Assembly: GCA_025449435.1 (NCBI GenBank)
Contig: JANWJO010000018.1
Coordinates: 1-7,712 of the forward strand
Reading direction: 5' to 3'
Length of the DNA stretch: 7,712 nucleotides
Origin: Chloroflexota bacterium
GTDB lineage: Bacteria > Chloroflexota > UBA4733
Part shown: piece after piece, positions 1 through 6,479 of the stretch
Layout: each line of letters opens with the position of its first letter
Position numbering within the stretch: position 1 is the first letter of the stretch
Notes under the pieces: generated by a model
The model's database searches: none
Told to the model about the DNA's origin: nothing
The model's input: the letters and a program-made list of their open reading frames with translations, nothing else
Position numbers and translations under genes: made by a program

Positions 1-295
1 ACGTACGGGCATGGCCCTGCATCCAGAACGTCATGCTGGTGAGCACGATCACCGCCAGCAGAAAGGTCGCGGTCTCAAACCACGCTTGGGCCACTGACCC
101 TACGAAGGCGTCTCTGGCCAGCGCGTACAGCGCAACGCCGCCCAAGGCCGATGCCAGGAGGGCAGCGCCAACGCCCGCAAACACTGCGCGAAACAAGTCG
201 CGGCGCCCGGCCGCCGCCAGGTACGCACACATGATGGAGACCAGCATGCTGCCCTCCACACCTTCACGCAAGAAGATCAGGAAACTCCCCAGCAC
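1..295 (-). CDS. FTR1/EfeU-family high-affinity iron permease, N-terminal part (runs off the left edge)
   Basis: Integral inner-membrane permease that takes up iron, normally working with a ferroxidase or periplasmic partner. The first 98 residues are visible. Residues 4-9 lead into R10-E11-G12-V13-E14, the RExxE iron-binding motif of the first helix of FTR1 proteins. A second hydrophobic stretch covers about 37-60. A third, about 72-92, begins with FETATF and ends with TFWMQ, matching the FEG...TWMVFWM stretch of E. coli EfeU. The second RExxE motif would lie outside the window. I chose the GTG at 295 because AGAAGGG stands 8 bases before it and the protein then starts like EfeU (a short M-x-x-FLI-x-LREG). 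An in-frame TGA a short way upstream excludes a much longer start. It is transcribed divergently from the small gene at 536, behind a metal-box-like operator. The family is clear; substrate iron is inferred from it. Confidence 0.87.
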   Translation of the reverse strand, partial: MLGSFLIFLREGVEGSMLVSIMCAYLAAAGRRDLFRAVFAGVGAALLASALGGVALYALARDAFVGSVAQAWFETATFLLAVIVLTSMTFWMQGHART

Positions 296-342
296 CAACC
301 ACACCCTTCTGACCGGCCTACCGGCTCACGACGCGGCCGGCA

Positions 343-369
343 TGTTAGGGTACCCTAACATGTGTTAGG
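343..369. promoter_or_regulatory. Candidate iron/metal-repressor operator: three TGTTAGG half-sites
   Basis: A perfect 22-base palindrome at 341-362 contains TGTTAGG (343-349) and its complement CCTAACA (354-360), separated by GTAC. A further TGTTAGG at 363-369 makes a second inverted pair with the middle half-site. The two dyad centres, about 351.5 and 361.5, are ten bases apart, one helical turn. The TTAGG core with a 4-base gap to CCTAA also occurs inside the DtxR/IdeR consensus box. It sits about 50-70 bases before the iron permease start, where a repressor would block transcription. The sequence pattern is seen directly; iron control is inferred. A different dimeric regulator remains possible. 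Confidence 0.6.
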
Positions 370-535
370 AAGCGGACGGCGAACCCCACCCCGCACACCT
401 TGTTGCGTGCAGATGTTGCTGAGTACTATGGAATCTGGCCGGCGGACGCCGCTCCAACGAGGAAGGGAGCATGCGTTCGCCAGCCTCAGATGGTAACCGT
501 CATCGAACATGTCGAGGAGAGGGTCGCTTTTATTT

Positions 536-913
536 ATGGACAGGCACACGAGTGTTGAGCGCCGCCAGCGCGATGGCCATCAAGAGCTCGACCAATTGAA
601 GGCACAGCTCGCCCTGGCCGTACAGCACCATCGTATTCAGGGCGATTGGGTGTTTGCGGAGCAGCGGCGAGCGGGCGATCCCCTCATCGCTTTTGCCCAC
701 GTCGCAGCGCGTGGCGCGCAAGAAGGGGCACTGTCACAAGACCTGATAGGGCTGTTGACCGTGACGTGGGAGGAGCAATCGCCAGAACATCCGGCGCGTT
801 GGTACTGCGACCTGTTCGGCAAGACTGCTATCCTCGACGTGCCGCGCGAGCACCTCTTGTTCGTCTTGCGCTATGCCGAGCACTGGGCCCTGCAGGCTGG
901 GCACTGGTTGTAA
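536..913 (+). CDS. Hypothetical protein, 125 residues, family not recognised
   Basis: I do not recognise this protein. It looks soluble, with no signal peptide and no membrane helix. It starts with a basic, charged helix-like stretch (about 6-35, rich in R, Q, E, H), followed by mixed sequence with many tryptophans and histidines (GDWVF near 36-40, TWEE near 77-80, ARWYCDLFG near 87-95, HWALQAGHW at the C-terminus). There is only one cysteine (91). Codon use matches the neighbours, so it is probably real. The start is uncertain. The ATG at 536 has GAGGAGAGGG (514-523) 12 bases upstream, while an in-frame ATG at 509 adds nine residues but has no clear ribosome site. It lies divergent from the iron permease and converges on the gene at 943-1365. 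A shared role with iron uptake would be speculation. Confidence 0.65.
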   Translation: MDRHTSVERRQRDGHQELDQLKAQLALAVQHHRIQGDWVFAEQRRAGDPLIAFAHVAARGAQEGALSQDLIGLLTVTWEEQSPEHPARWYCDLFGKTAILDVPREHLLFVLRYAEHWALQAGHWL

Positions 914-918
914 GGCAC

Positions 919-938
919 TGCCAGCCTTAAGCCTGGCG
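919..938. terminator. Weak candidate bidirectional terminator hairpin
   Basis: GCCAGCC (920-926) and GCCTGGC (931-937) form a 7-pair stem with one C-C mismatch around a TTAA loop, between the convergent stops at 913 and 943. There is no T-run on either side, so intrinsic termination is only suggested by position. Confidence 0.3.
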
Positions 939-942
939 CGTC

Positions 943-1365
943 CTAGGGTGTTTCTATTGGCAGGTCAGCCGATTGCCGCCCGGCGTGCAGCAGTTCCAGA
1001 ATTTCGAGCTGCCGCTTATTGATGGTGAATAGTTGCGAGATGATCTCGTGGTCGAGTTCCGACCGCGCGTCGGCGTGTGCCGCCTGCACGTTCTGGCCCA
1101 CGATGATCACCGGCAACAGCACCAACTGCAGGAAGGTTTGAGCGATCCACGCCACGATGATGAGTGGGTCGTGGCTCAGGATGACGGTTGGGAGAGAGAT
1201 CAGCGCCAGGATGGCGAAGGCATAGGCCATCCACATCGTGCCCACAGCAGCCGTGATGCCGGTCGCCACGCGTTCGTTGAACACCCCAAATGCTCCGGTG
1301 CCGTGAAAAGCCTTGCGCACGTCCTCGACGCGCAATGGACCCCGCGCTAGCCCCTCGAGTTTCAC
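943..1365 (-). CDS. Small two-helix membrane protein resembling the DUF1003 type
   Basis: A 140-residue inner-membrane protein of unknown function. A polar N-terminus (1-35) is followed by two hydrophobic helices at about 38-63 and 68-90. These lead into VGQNVQAAHADARSELDHE (89-107) and a charged helical tail ending in LEILELLHAG. Two closely spaced helices followed by a QN-x-Q and a run of acidic/arginine residues resemble DUF1003 proteins, in which SQNRQ follows the second helix; this match is from memory of the family. I chose the GTG at 1365 because AAGGAG stands 11 bases before it. The same frame stays open to 1668, but those extra residues are basic and proline-rich with no membrane character. 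The gene is divergent from the SetA-like exporter, with 186 bases between the starts. Confidence 0.7.
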   Translation of the reverse strand: MKLEGLARGPLRVEDVRKAFHGTGAFGVFNERVATGITAAVGTMWMAYAFAILALISLPTVILSHDPLIIVAWIAQTFLQLVLLPVIIVGQNVQAAHADARSELDHEIISQLFTINKRQLEILELLHAGRQSADLPIETP

Positions 1366-1423
1366 GTCCCTCTGCTCTCCTTGCGCTGGCGACGCACCAG
1401 CGCCCCAGCGACGCCGGTGCCAC

Positions 1424-1451
1424 TTGCGAAATTGATCTGGGGGAGTATACG
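1424..1451 (+). promoter_or_regulatory. Candidate promoter for the SetA-like exporter
   Basis: TTGCGA (1424-1429) and TATACG (1446-1451) are spaced by 16 bases, each matching four of six consensus positions of a housekeeping promoter. They lie about 100 bases before the exporter start. The overlapping TATACT on the minus strand (1449-1444) could serve as a -10 for the divergent gene, but no good -35 accompanies it. Confidence 0.3.
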
Positions 1452-1551
1452 AATGGGCTCTGCGCCCCAGCGTCATAAGCGGACCGATGGTACCTGCAAG
1501 TGCCCTACACTCCCTGGGCGGCTTCCGCGGTGGATTGGATGGGTAGCACAC

Positions 1552-2760
1552 ATGGAGCAGACACGCAGGCGCCTGTATCTCATCATCTGGCTGCTCCTGT
1601 TTGCTATGGGGCTTCTGACCGGCGCCATTACGCCCTATATCGGCCCGATCGCCGTCCAGCGCTTTCATGCGTCCGGCCTGGTCGTGGGGACGCTGTTTGC
1701 CGCCACCGCGGCAGTGTCAATGGTGGCCGGGCCGCTGACCGGACTCATCACCGACCGTATGGGCAGCCGCAAACGGATGATCGTGGGAGGCACCGTGGTG
1801 GTCGCGCTGGGGATGCTCGCGCTGAGCCAGGCGAACAGTGCGCCGGCCATGCTGGCTGCGCTGGTGTGCATCGCGGTGGGCGGCGTTGGCATGCCACTGC
1901 TGTTCGCGGTGGTGGGCGACGTCAGCTGGATGTTCGATGCTGGCGAACCACGCAGCGGCGTGACGACTACGGTGCGCATGGGGTATGCCCTGGGCTTTGC
2001 CCTCGGCGCTCCTCTGGGTGGTGTCATCGCTCAATCCTGGGGATATGCCACGGTGGCGCTACTGGTCACGGCTGGCGAACTGGGCCTGGCAGTAGCGGTC
2101 GGGTTTTCGCTGCCAGCCTTGCGCCCGGCGGCACACGACCACGCCATACCAACCGATCGTGTGCGTGGTCTGTCCATTTCCCTGTGGCTGTTTTGCGCAG
2201 CTGCTGTGCTGGTCATGATGGCGGAGCAGGCCAAGCTGCAATTCTTCCCCTTGCGTGTGACGCAGGAACTTGGCATGCCACCGGGGACCGTTGGCGTCAT
2301 CTTTGGCGTGCAAGCGACGTTGGAGCTCGGCATCCTGCCGCTTGCAGGCTGGCTGGCTGACCGAGCCGGCCTCGTGCCGCTGCTGTTGATCACATGCTTG
2401 GCGCCGGTGCCGTACGTGTTTGGCTTGAGTACTGCCACGCAACTGCCGGTGTTGTTGGGCCTGCAGGTCTTGGGCGCGACGGCGGTGGCAGGTTACAGCG
2501 GCCTCGCCTATGTGCAAGTGCAGCGGCTGGCACCAGGGCGGGAGGGGTTTGCCCTCACGCTCTATAGCTCTGGGTTTGCGGCTGCGACGCTGGCCACCGG
2601 ACTCTTGATCGGCGGCGCGGTACAACTGGTGGGCGTGTCTGGCGGCTTACGCACTGCAACACTGCCAGCGTTCGCTGGCTGGGTGCTCATGGTGCTCGTG
2701 CTGGCGCGGAGGGGGCGGGGGTGGGGTTTGGTCCCTCCGTGCGCGCCTCGCACTCCCTAG
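1552..2760 (+). CDS. Major facilitator superfamily exporter, SetA/SotB-like sugar-efflux type
   Basis: A 402-residue inner-membrane transporter, probably proton-driven export. Twelve hydrophobic stretches can be followed from residue 8 to about 385. The MFS loop motif between helices 2 and 3 is present (about 60-75: G...D68-R69-x-G71-x-R73-K74). The second half resembles E. coli SetA: an ELG, then G-x-x-x-G-x-x-A-x-L-E, LAG-x-x-x-x-R-x-G (264-273), LQ near 304, and PGREGFALTLY (328-338), matching SetA's PGR-x-G-x-A-x-TL. That suggests sugar or sugar-analogue efflux, but the substrate is not proven. I chose the ATG at 1552 because the first helix begins right after it, although its ribosome site is weak. 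The open frame upstream to 1381 is basic and proline-rich. The last 16 residues (RGRGW...) are encoded in a G-rich repeat and look like an added tail. Confidence 0.83.
   Translation: MEQTRRRLYLIIWLLLFAMGLLTGAITPYIGPIAVQRFHASGLVVGTLFAATAAVSMVAGPLTGLITDRMGSRKRMIVGGTVVVALGMLALSQANSAPAMLAALVCIAVGGVGMPLLFAVVGDVSWMFDAGEPRSGVTTTVRMGYALGFALGAPLGGVIAQSWGYATVALLVTAGELGLAVAVGFSLPALRPAAHDHAIPTDRVRGLSISLWLFCAAAVLVMMAEQAKLQFFPLRVTQELGMPPGTVGVIFGVQATLELGILPLAGWLADRAGLVPLLLITCLAPVPYVFGLSTATQLPVLLGLQVLGATAVAGYSGLAYVQVQRLAPGREGFALTLYSSGFAAATLATGLLIGGAVQLVGVSGGLRTATLPAFAGWVLMVLVLARRGRGWGLVPPCAPRTP
2707..2739 (+). repeat. G-rich hairpin repeat at the exporter 3' end
   Basis: CGGAGGG (2707-2713) and CCCTCCG (2733-2739) are perfect inverted arms around a 19-base G/T-rich loop, just inside the 3' end of the exporter gene. 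Bases 2708-2727 match, with 18 of 20 positions, the complement of 6114-6133 behind the second permease. It may act as a 3'-end structure or be a spread-out repeat. The G-runs could also fold as a quadruplex. Confidence 0.5.
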
Positions 2761-2798
2761 CTTGCTGGGGTGATGCCCTTGGGACACGGCGTCGTGCC

Positions 2799-2828
2799 TT
2801 GACACCGCGCCCCGCACTGGAAAAGCTT
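2799..2828 (+). promoter_or_regulatory. Weak candidate promoter for the ABC exporter operon
   Basis: A perfect TTGACA lies at 2799-2804, in the 110-base gap between the SetA-like exporter and the ATPase gene. No convincing -10 follows at 16-18 bases (AAAGCT or AAGCTT only), so the call rests on the -35 box and its position about 70 bases before the start. Confidence 0.22.
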
Positions 2829-2870
2829 GTTGCGCGATGCTGTGGACCATCTCAAGTGGAAGCTGACACC

Positions 2871-3854
2871 ATGGAAACCGCAACTGAGGCGAGTACAGTG
2901 CGATCGGCGAGTGAGCCACCTGCCGCTGCTATTGTGCTAGCTGGGGTCACCAAGCGGTTCGGCGCCTTCATCGCCGTGGATAATCTCAGCATCACGGTGG
3001 CAACGGGCGAAATCTTCGGACTGTTAGGGCCCAATGGCTCGGGCAAGACGACGACGATCAATATGGTGAGCGGGCTGAGCCACCCCACCACCGGCACGGT
3101 CCATGTGCTTGGCCAGGATGTCACCAAGGAGACGCGAGCGGTGCGCACATCGCTGGGCGTGGTGCCGCAAGAAACGGCGCTGTACGACGAACTCAGCGCC
3201 TGGAGCAATATGGCGTTCCACGCTGACTTGTATGGCGTGCCGCGCAAAGAGCGTGACCAGCGCATCCTTGCCCTGCTGGAACTGGTGCAACTCGCCGACC
3301 GGCGCGCCAGCCGTGTCGCCGATTTTTCCGGTGGCATGAAGCGCCGCCTGGCGCTGGCTCGTGCCTTGCTGCACGAGCCCCGCCTGGTGTACCTGGACGA
3401 GCCGACGCTGGGTGTGGATGTGCAGAGCCGGCGCGCCATCTGGAACTACATTCTCGGGCTCAAAGAGCAGGGGCGCACCATCTTGCTGACCACCAACTAC
3501 CTGGAGGAAGCCAGCGCGCTGTGTGACCGCTTGGCCATCCTCGACCACGGCAAACTCGTGGCCCTGGACACTCCGGCCAACCTCAAGCGCCGCTTCGGCA
3601 ACATGGTCCTCGAGTTGGAGACCGCCGAGCCAGCACCTGCCGCACTGGTCGAGCGCGTGCGAGCTGTGCCTGGCGTCGTAGCAGTGAGCCAGCAGGGTAC
3701 CGCGCTTAACGTCACGCTCGGCGGAGAAAGCAGTTCGGCTATCCAGGTGGTGACGCTGATAGCACAGGAGTCCACGTTGCACGGGATGTCCCAGCGGGAG
3801 CCGAACCTCGACGAAGTGTTCTTGCGGCTCACCGGCAGCGACTTGCGGGATTAG
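2871..3854 (+). CDS. ABC-2 type exporter ATP-binding protein (DrrA/CcmA-like)
   Basis: A 327-residue cytoplasmic ATPase that energises the two permeases encoded next. Domains in order: Walker A GPNGSGKT (53-60), Q-loop Q100 in VVPQE, signature FSGGMK (152-157), Walker B LVYLDEP (172-178) with catalytic E177, D-loop GVD (181-183), and the switch segment TTNYLEEA (207-214). A C-terminal accessory domain (about 245-322) ends in EPNLDEVFLRLTG, typical of drug- and lipid-exporter ATPases. The switch position usually holds histidine; here it is N209. The ATG at 2871 gives the usual short tail before the domain. The frame is open to 2721, but that extension overlaps the previous gene. The family is certain. 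The substrate is unknown; drug, lipid or peptide export are the usual roles. Confidence 0.9.
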   Translation: METATEASTVRSASEPPAAAIVLAGVTKRFGAFIAVDNLSITVATGEIFGLLGPNGSGKTTTINMVSGLSHPTTGTVHVLGQDVTKETRAVRTSLGVVPQETALYDELSAWSNMAFHADLYGVPRKERDQRILALLELVQLADRRASRVADFSGGMKRRLALARALLHEPRLVYLDEPTLGVDVQSRRAIWNYILGLKEQGRTILLTTNYLEEASALCDRLAILDHGKLVALDTPANLKRRFGNMVLELETAEPAPAALVERVRAVPGVVAVSQQGTALNVTLGGESSSAIQVVTLIAQESTLHGMSQREPNLDEVFLRLTGSDLRD

Positions 3855-3890
3855 CCAGGGGCAGCAAGCCGGCCAGAAAGGAAGGGGCTG

Positions 3891-5012
3891 ATGGCCGCGA
3901 CAGATGGCTTGGCCGCGGCAGCGCGCGTCGTGGCTGCGGTGGCCTGGAAGGACGTGCGCAGCTCGCTCACCGAACGCGCCTTCACCGCCGTGAGTATCAT
4001 CCTGCCGCTCAACTTTCTCCTGCTGTTCTTGCTGTTCGTGCTCAGTGGTGGGGAAGCGCCCACTGCCATCGTGCTGGACGATACCGGACCGTATGCCCAG
4101 CAGTTCGTCCAAGCGATGGCTGGCGCCCACTCGTTCATCTTGCAGCAAACCACGGCCGCGCAAGCGCAACAGCTCATGCAACAGGGGCGGATCGTCGCCA
4201 TCGTGACGGTGCCGGCGGGCTTCGATGCCAGCCTGGCAGCCGGCCAGACCGTCCAGCTACCGGTGCAGATCAACAACCTCGATGTAGACTTCACCAACGA
4301 CATCCGGCGAGCCGTGCCGCTGGCTATCACCTCGTTCTACGCGCAAGCCTTCCCCAACCAGGTAGTGGTGACGGCGCAGGAATTTGATGTGCAGCCGCAC
4401 GACACCGGTTACGTCCAATACCTGTCGGTCAGTCTGGTAGTGATCGCATTGATGCTGGGCGGCTTGTTGCAAGCCGGGATCAACAGCGCACGCGAGTACG
4501 AGCGCGGCACCATCAAGGAGTTGCTGCTCGCACCGGTGAGCCCCTGGCTGATTATGCTGGGTAAGGCGCTGGGGGCGTTGGTGATGAGCGCGCTGCCCGC
4601 CGTCGTGGTGCTGGCGGTGGTGGTGCCCCTCACCGGATCGTGGCCGCAGCACTGGGGTGAACTTCTCGGCTTTTCGCTGCTGCTCATGGTGCTGTTTGTG
4701 GCGCTGGGCACCCTGGCCGGCACGCTGCTGCGCCGCTGGCAGGCGGTGATCCCGTTAAGCTTTGGGCTTGCGTTGCCGCTGTTCTTTCTGAGTGGCGCGT
4801 TTGGTCCGGCCAACTGGGGGAATGCCGGTATCGCCAGCGTGGCCAGGGTCGAGCCGGTGACCTACGGCATTGGCGTCTTCCAGCACGCCTTTCACGGCTT
4901 CCAGACCACGCAGAGTGGCCTGGGCACGGCAACGGTGGTGATGGGCGCCTACGCCGTGGTGGGCGTCGCGGTGAGCGCTGGCCTGTTGCGCTGGAGGGGA
5001 GTCGCCCACTGA
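3891..5012 (+). CDS. ABC-2 type exporter permease, first of two
   Basis: A 373-residue inner-membrane permease of the ABC2_membrane_3 type. It has a cytoplasmic N-terminus with WKDVR, a first helix at about 33-52, and a large outside domain at about 53-175. Five more helices follow (about 176-197, 220-246, 258-280, 287-303, 345-367). Between helices 2 and 3 lies REYERGTIKELLLAPVS (201-217), the coupling segment that meets the ATPase. The outside domain carries INNLDVDFTNDIRR (127-140), almost repeated in the next permease. The start at 3891 has a strong AAGGAAGGGG just before it. The gap after the ATPase gene is 36 bases, and its stop overlaps the next start by one base (TGATG), so the three genes are one operon. 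The protein is intact. Substrate unknown. Confidence 0.87.
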   Translation: MAATDGLAAAARVVAAVAWKDVRSSLTERAFTAVSIILPLNFLLLFLLFVLSGGEAPTAIVLDDTGPYAQQFVQAMAGAHSFILQQTTAAQAQQLMQQGRIVAIVTVPAGFDASLAAGQTVQLPVQINNLDVDFTNDIRRAVPLAITSFYAQAFPNQVVVTAQEFDVQPHDTGYVQYLSVSLVVIALMLGGLLQAGINSAREYERGTIKELLLAPVSPWLIMLGKALGALVMSALPAVVVLAVVVPLTGSWPQHWGELLGFSLLLMVLFVALGTLAGTLLRRWQAVIPLSFGLALPLFFLSGAFGPANWGNAGIASVARVEPVTYGIGVFQHAFHGFQTTQSGLGTATVVMGAYAVVGVAVSAGLLRWRGVAH

Positions 5013-6106
5013 TGCACGACCTGTACGCCGCCTGGAGCATCGCGCGCAAAGATATCAGCGTCTGGCTGCGCCAGCCCTCGGCCATCGCTGCCACCATCCT
5101 GCCGGCTCTGGTGTTTCTGATCGTGCTGTACTTCTCCGCCAGCGCCGTCGGCCGCAACCCGGTGGATGTGGTGGTGCAAGATCAGGGCCCCCAAGCCCAG
5201 CGTCTCGTGCACATTCTGCAGACCTCCGAAGCCTTTGTGCCCCACCTGGTGGATGCCGCACAAGCCCAAGCTGACTTGCAGGGCCTCGCCGTGGCTGCCG
5301 TCATCACTATTCCCGCCACGTTCGACCAAGCCTACGCCGCCCACCAACCCGACCCGGTGACCATCTGGATCAACAACCTCAATCTGGACTTTACCAACGA
5401 CCTCCGCCGGTCGCTGCCGGCCGCCATCACCGCGTTCTACGCCCAACAGCCGGATACCCCTATCCACATCACCGTGCAGGAGACCGACCTGCGGACCCAA
5501 GACATTGGCATCCTGCAGTTCGATCTGGTGCCCGACCTGGTGCTGCTGATGACGATCGCGGGGGTGGTCAACGCGGGGCTAGCTACTGCTCGGGAGTGGG
5601 AGGACAGCACGATCAAGGAGTTGTTGCTGGCACCGGTGTCCCGCGCAGCGGTAATCGGCGGCAAGTTACTGGCCGGCTGGCTCACTACGACGGTGATTGG
5701 CTTGCTGGTGCTCCTCATCGGCGCCGCCACTGGCGTGTTGCGGCCCGAGCGCGGCTACTGGGCATCCACCCTCCTGATTGTGGTGCTGCTGGCTCTGGCG
5801 AGCGCTGGCCTGGGGGTGGCGATTGGCGCAGCGGTGCGGCGGTTCCAGCGCGTGACGGCGCTTGGCATACCACTGGCGTTCTACCTGTTCTTCTTGAGTG
5901 GCGGCATCAGCGTGGCGGCGTTCCTACCCGGCTGGGTGCAGGCCATCGCCCAGGTGATCCCCACCTACTACGGCGTACACGCGCTGCAAATGTCGATCTT
6001 CTACGGCTCGCTGGAGAGCTACGGCCGCGACGTGGCGGTGCTGGCATTCACCGCGCTGGCCACGCTCACGCTGGGCGTCGTGGCCCTGCGCCGGACATTG
6101 GCGTAG
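5012..6106 (+). CDS. ABC-2 type exporter permease, second of two
   Basis: A 364-residue inner-membrane permease with the same plan as its neighbour. Helix 1 is at about 24-43, with an outside domain at about 44-172. Then come helices at about 173-192, 212-238, 251-274, 283-305 and 340-358. The coupling segment REWEDSTIKELLLAPVS lies at 194-210. INNLNLDFTNDLRR (120-133), followed by AITAFYAQ, closely matches the first permease. The two are therefore paralogues that probably pair as a heterodimer over an ATPase dimer. The ATG overlaps the previous stop by one base, with GGAGGGGA about 12 bases before it, which suggests translational coupling. The gene is followed directly by a C-rich repeat and the 301-base element, which end the operon. 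No accessory HlyD-like adaptor is seen here. Confidence 0.87.
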   Translation: MHDLYAAWSIARKDISVWLRQPSAIAATILPALVFLIVLYFSASAVGRNPVDVVVQDQGPQAQRLVHILQTSEAFVPHLVDAAQAQADLQGLAVAAVITIPATFDQAYAAHQPDPVTIWINNLNLDFTNDLRRSLPAAITAFYAQQPDTPIHITVQETDLRTQDIGILQFDLVPDLVLLMTIAGVVNAGLATAREWEDSTIKELLLAPVSRAAVIGGKLLAGWLTTTVIGLLVLLIGAATGVLRPERGYWASTLLIVVLLALASAGLGVAIGAAVRRFQRVTALGIPLAFYLFFLSGGISVAAFLPGWVQAIAQVIPTYYGVHALQMSIFYGSLESYGRDVAVLAFTALATLTLGVVALRRTLA

Positions 6107-6113
6107 GCGACGG

Positions 6114-6133
6114 ACCCCACCCCCAGCCCCTCC
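6114..6133 (-). repeat. C-rich repeat behind the second permease
   Basis: Twenty bases whose complement matches 2708-2727 at 18 of 20 positions. It begins 8 bases after the permease stop. A shorter related stretch (complement of GGGGTGGGGTT) occurs at about 382-393. No hairpin partner is obvious here. Confidence 0.45.
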
Positions 6134-6142
6134 TCTAGAGTG
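6134..6142. repeat. Left 9-base direct repeat (candidate target-site duplication)
   Basis: TCTAGAGTG, identical to 6444-6452 and flanking the inverted-repeat element exactly. Read as the duplicated target made on insertion. Part of it, TCTAGA, is itself a palindrome. Confidence 0.6.
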
Positions 6143-6443
6143 ATTGTTGTTACCCACATCATTGTGGGTTGCTTGTCAGGCGACAAGACACAACCCCCCT
6201 GTAGTCCCCCCCTGGCGGGGGGGACGGGATGCCGGAAGTACGCAAGCTTCGCGCTGCCAGGTTAAGGACCCCTATCGCACCCGGGCGGGGGACGGACACA
6301 CCGAGCGGGCCGTGTTCGTCGTGCCTGTTCGAAGGATCAAGTCCATCTACCAACAGCCAGTCCCCCCTGCTAAGGGGGGACTACAGGGGGGTTGTGTTCG
6401 GCTCCCAAAACAAGCAAACCGCAACGATGTGGGTAAAAGGAAG
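6143..6443. mobile_element. Candidate MITE: 301-base non-coding element with inverted ends
   Basis: The element's first 34 bases and the reverse complement of its last 34 agree at 27 positions, including a perfect TTACCCACATC (6151-6160 region against 6426-6435). A perfect 24-base inverted match follows (6188-6211 against 6374-6397, containing CCTGTAGTCC). Each arm ends in its own C-run/G-run hairpin: seven pairs around TGGC at 6206-6223, and six around TGCTAA at 6362-6379. The middle, about 6225-6360, is not repeated. No transposase is encoded, and the open frame across it is a by-product of the repeats. The 9-base flanking duplication is a length several DDE transposase families make. I cannot assign a parent family. 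As nested hairpins it could also fold in RNA and end transcription of the exporter operon. Confidence 0.6.
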
Positions 6444-6452
6444 TCTAGAGTG
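6444..6452. repeat. Right 9-base direct repeat (candidate target-site duplication)
   Basis: TCTAGAGTG, the exact partner of 6134-6142. A further CTCTAGA, without the GTG, lies at 6569-6575 outside the element. Confidence 0.6.
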
Positions 6453-6479
6453 GGAGGGGGGTACGGCTCTTCCGGCGCA

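Noticed and set aside
33..368. Plus-strand open frame over the left edge
   Set aside because: It lies antisense to the clear FTR1 frame with its RExxE motif, and its own translation is low-complexity A/T/R/P without family features.
400..429. Promoter for the gene at 536 (TTGTTG, 18 bases, TACTAT)
   Set aside because: Only three and four of six consensus matches; too weak to list as a feature.
1381..1551. Upstream in-frame extension of the SetA-like exporter (57 residues)
   Set aside because: Basic, proline-rich and without membrane character before helix 1; it would also cover the candidate promoter and start next to the divergent gene's ribosome site.
1366..1668. N-terminal extension of the small membrane protein on the minus strand
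   Set aside because: The extra residues are low-complexity and would overlap the exporter gene; the GTG at 1365 has AAGGAG in place.
3024..4181. Long minus-strand open frame (385 codons) across the ATPase and first permease
   Set aside because: Antisense by-product of GC-rich coding sequence; the plus-strand genes carry all the ABC motifs.
6205..6224. C-run/G-run hairpin as a classical intrinsic terminator of the exporter operon
   Set aside because: The stem is perfect, but no T-run follows, and it is part of the element arm; termination remains only possible.
6143..6443. CRISPR array or REP array
   Set aside because: There are two inverted arms and no regularly spaced direct repeats with unique spacers.
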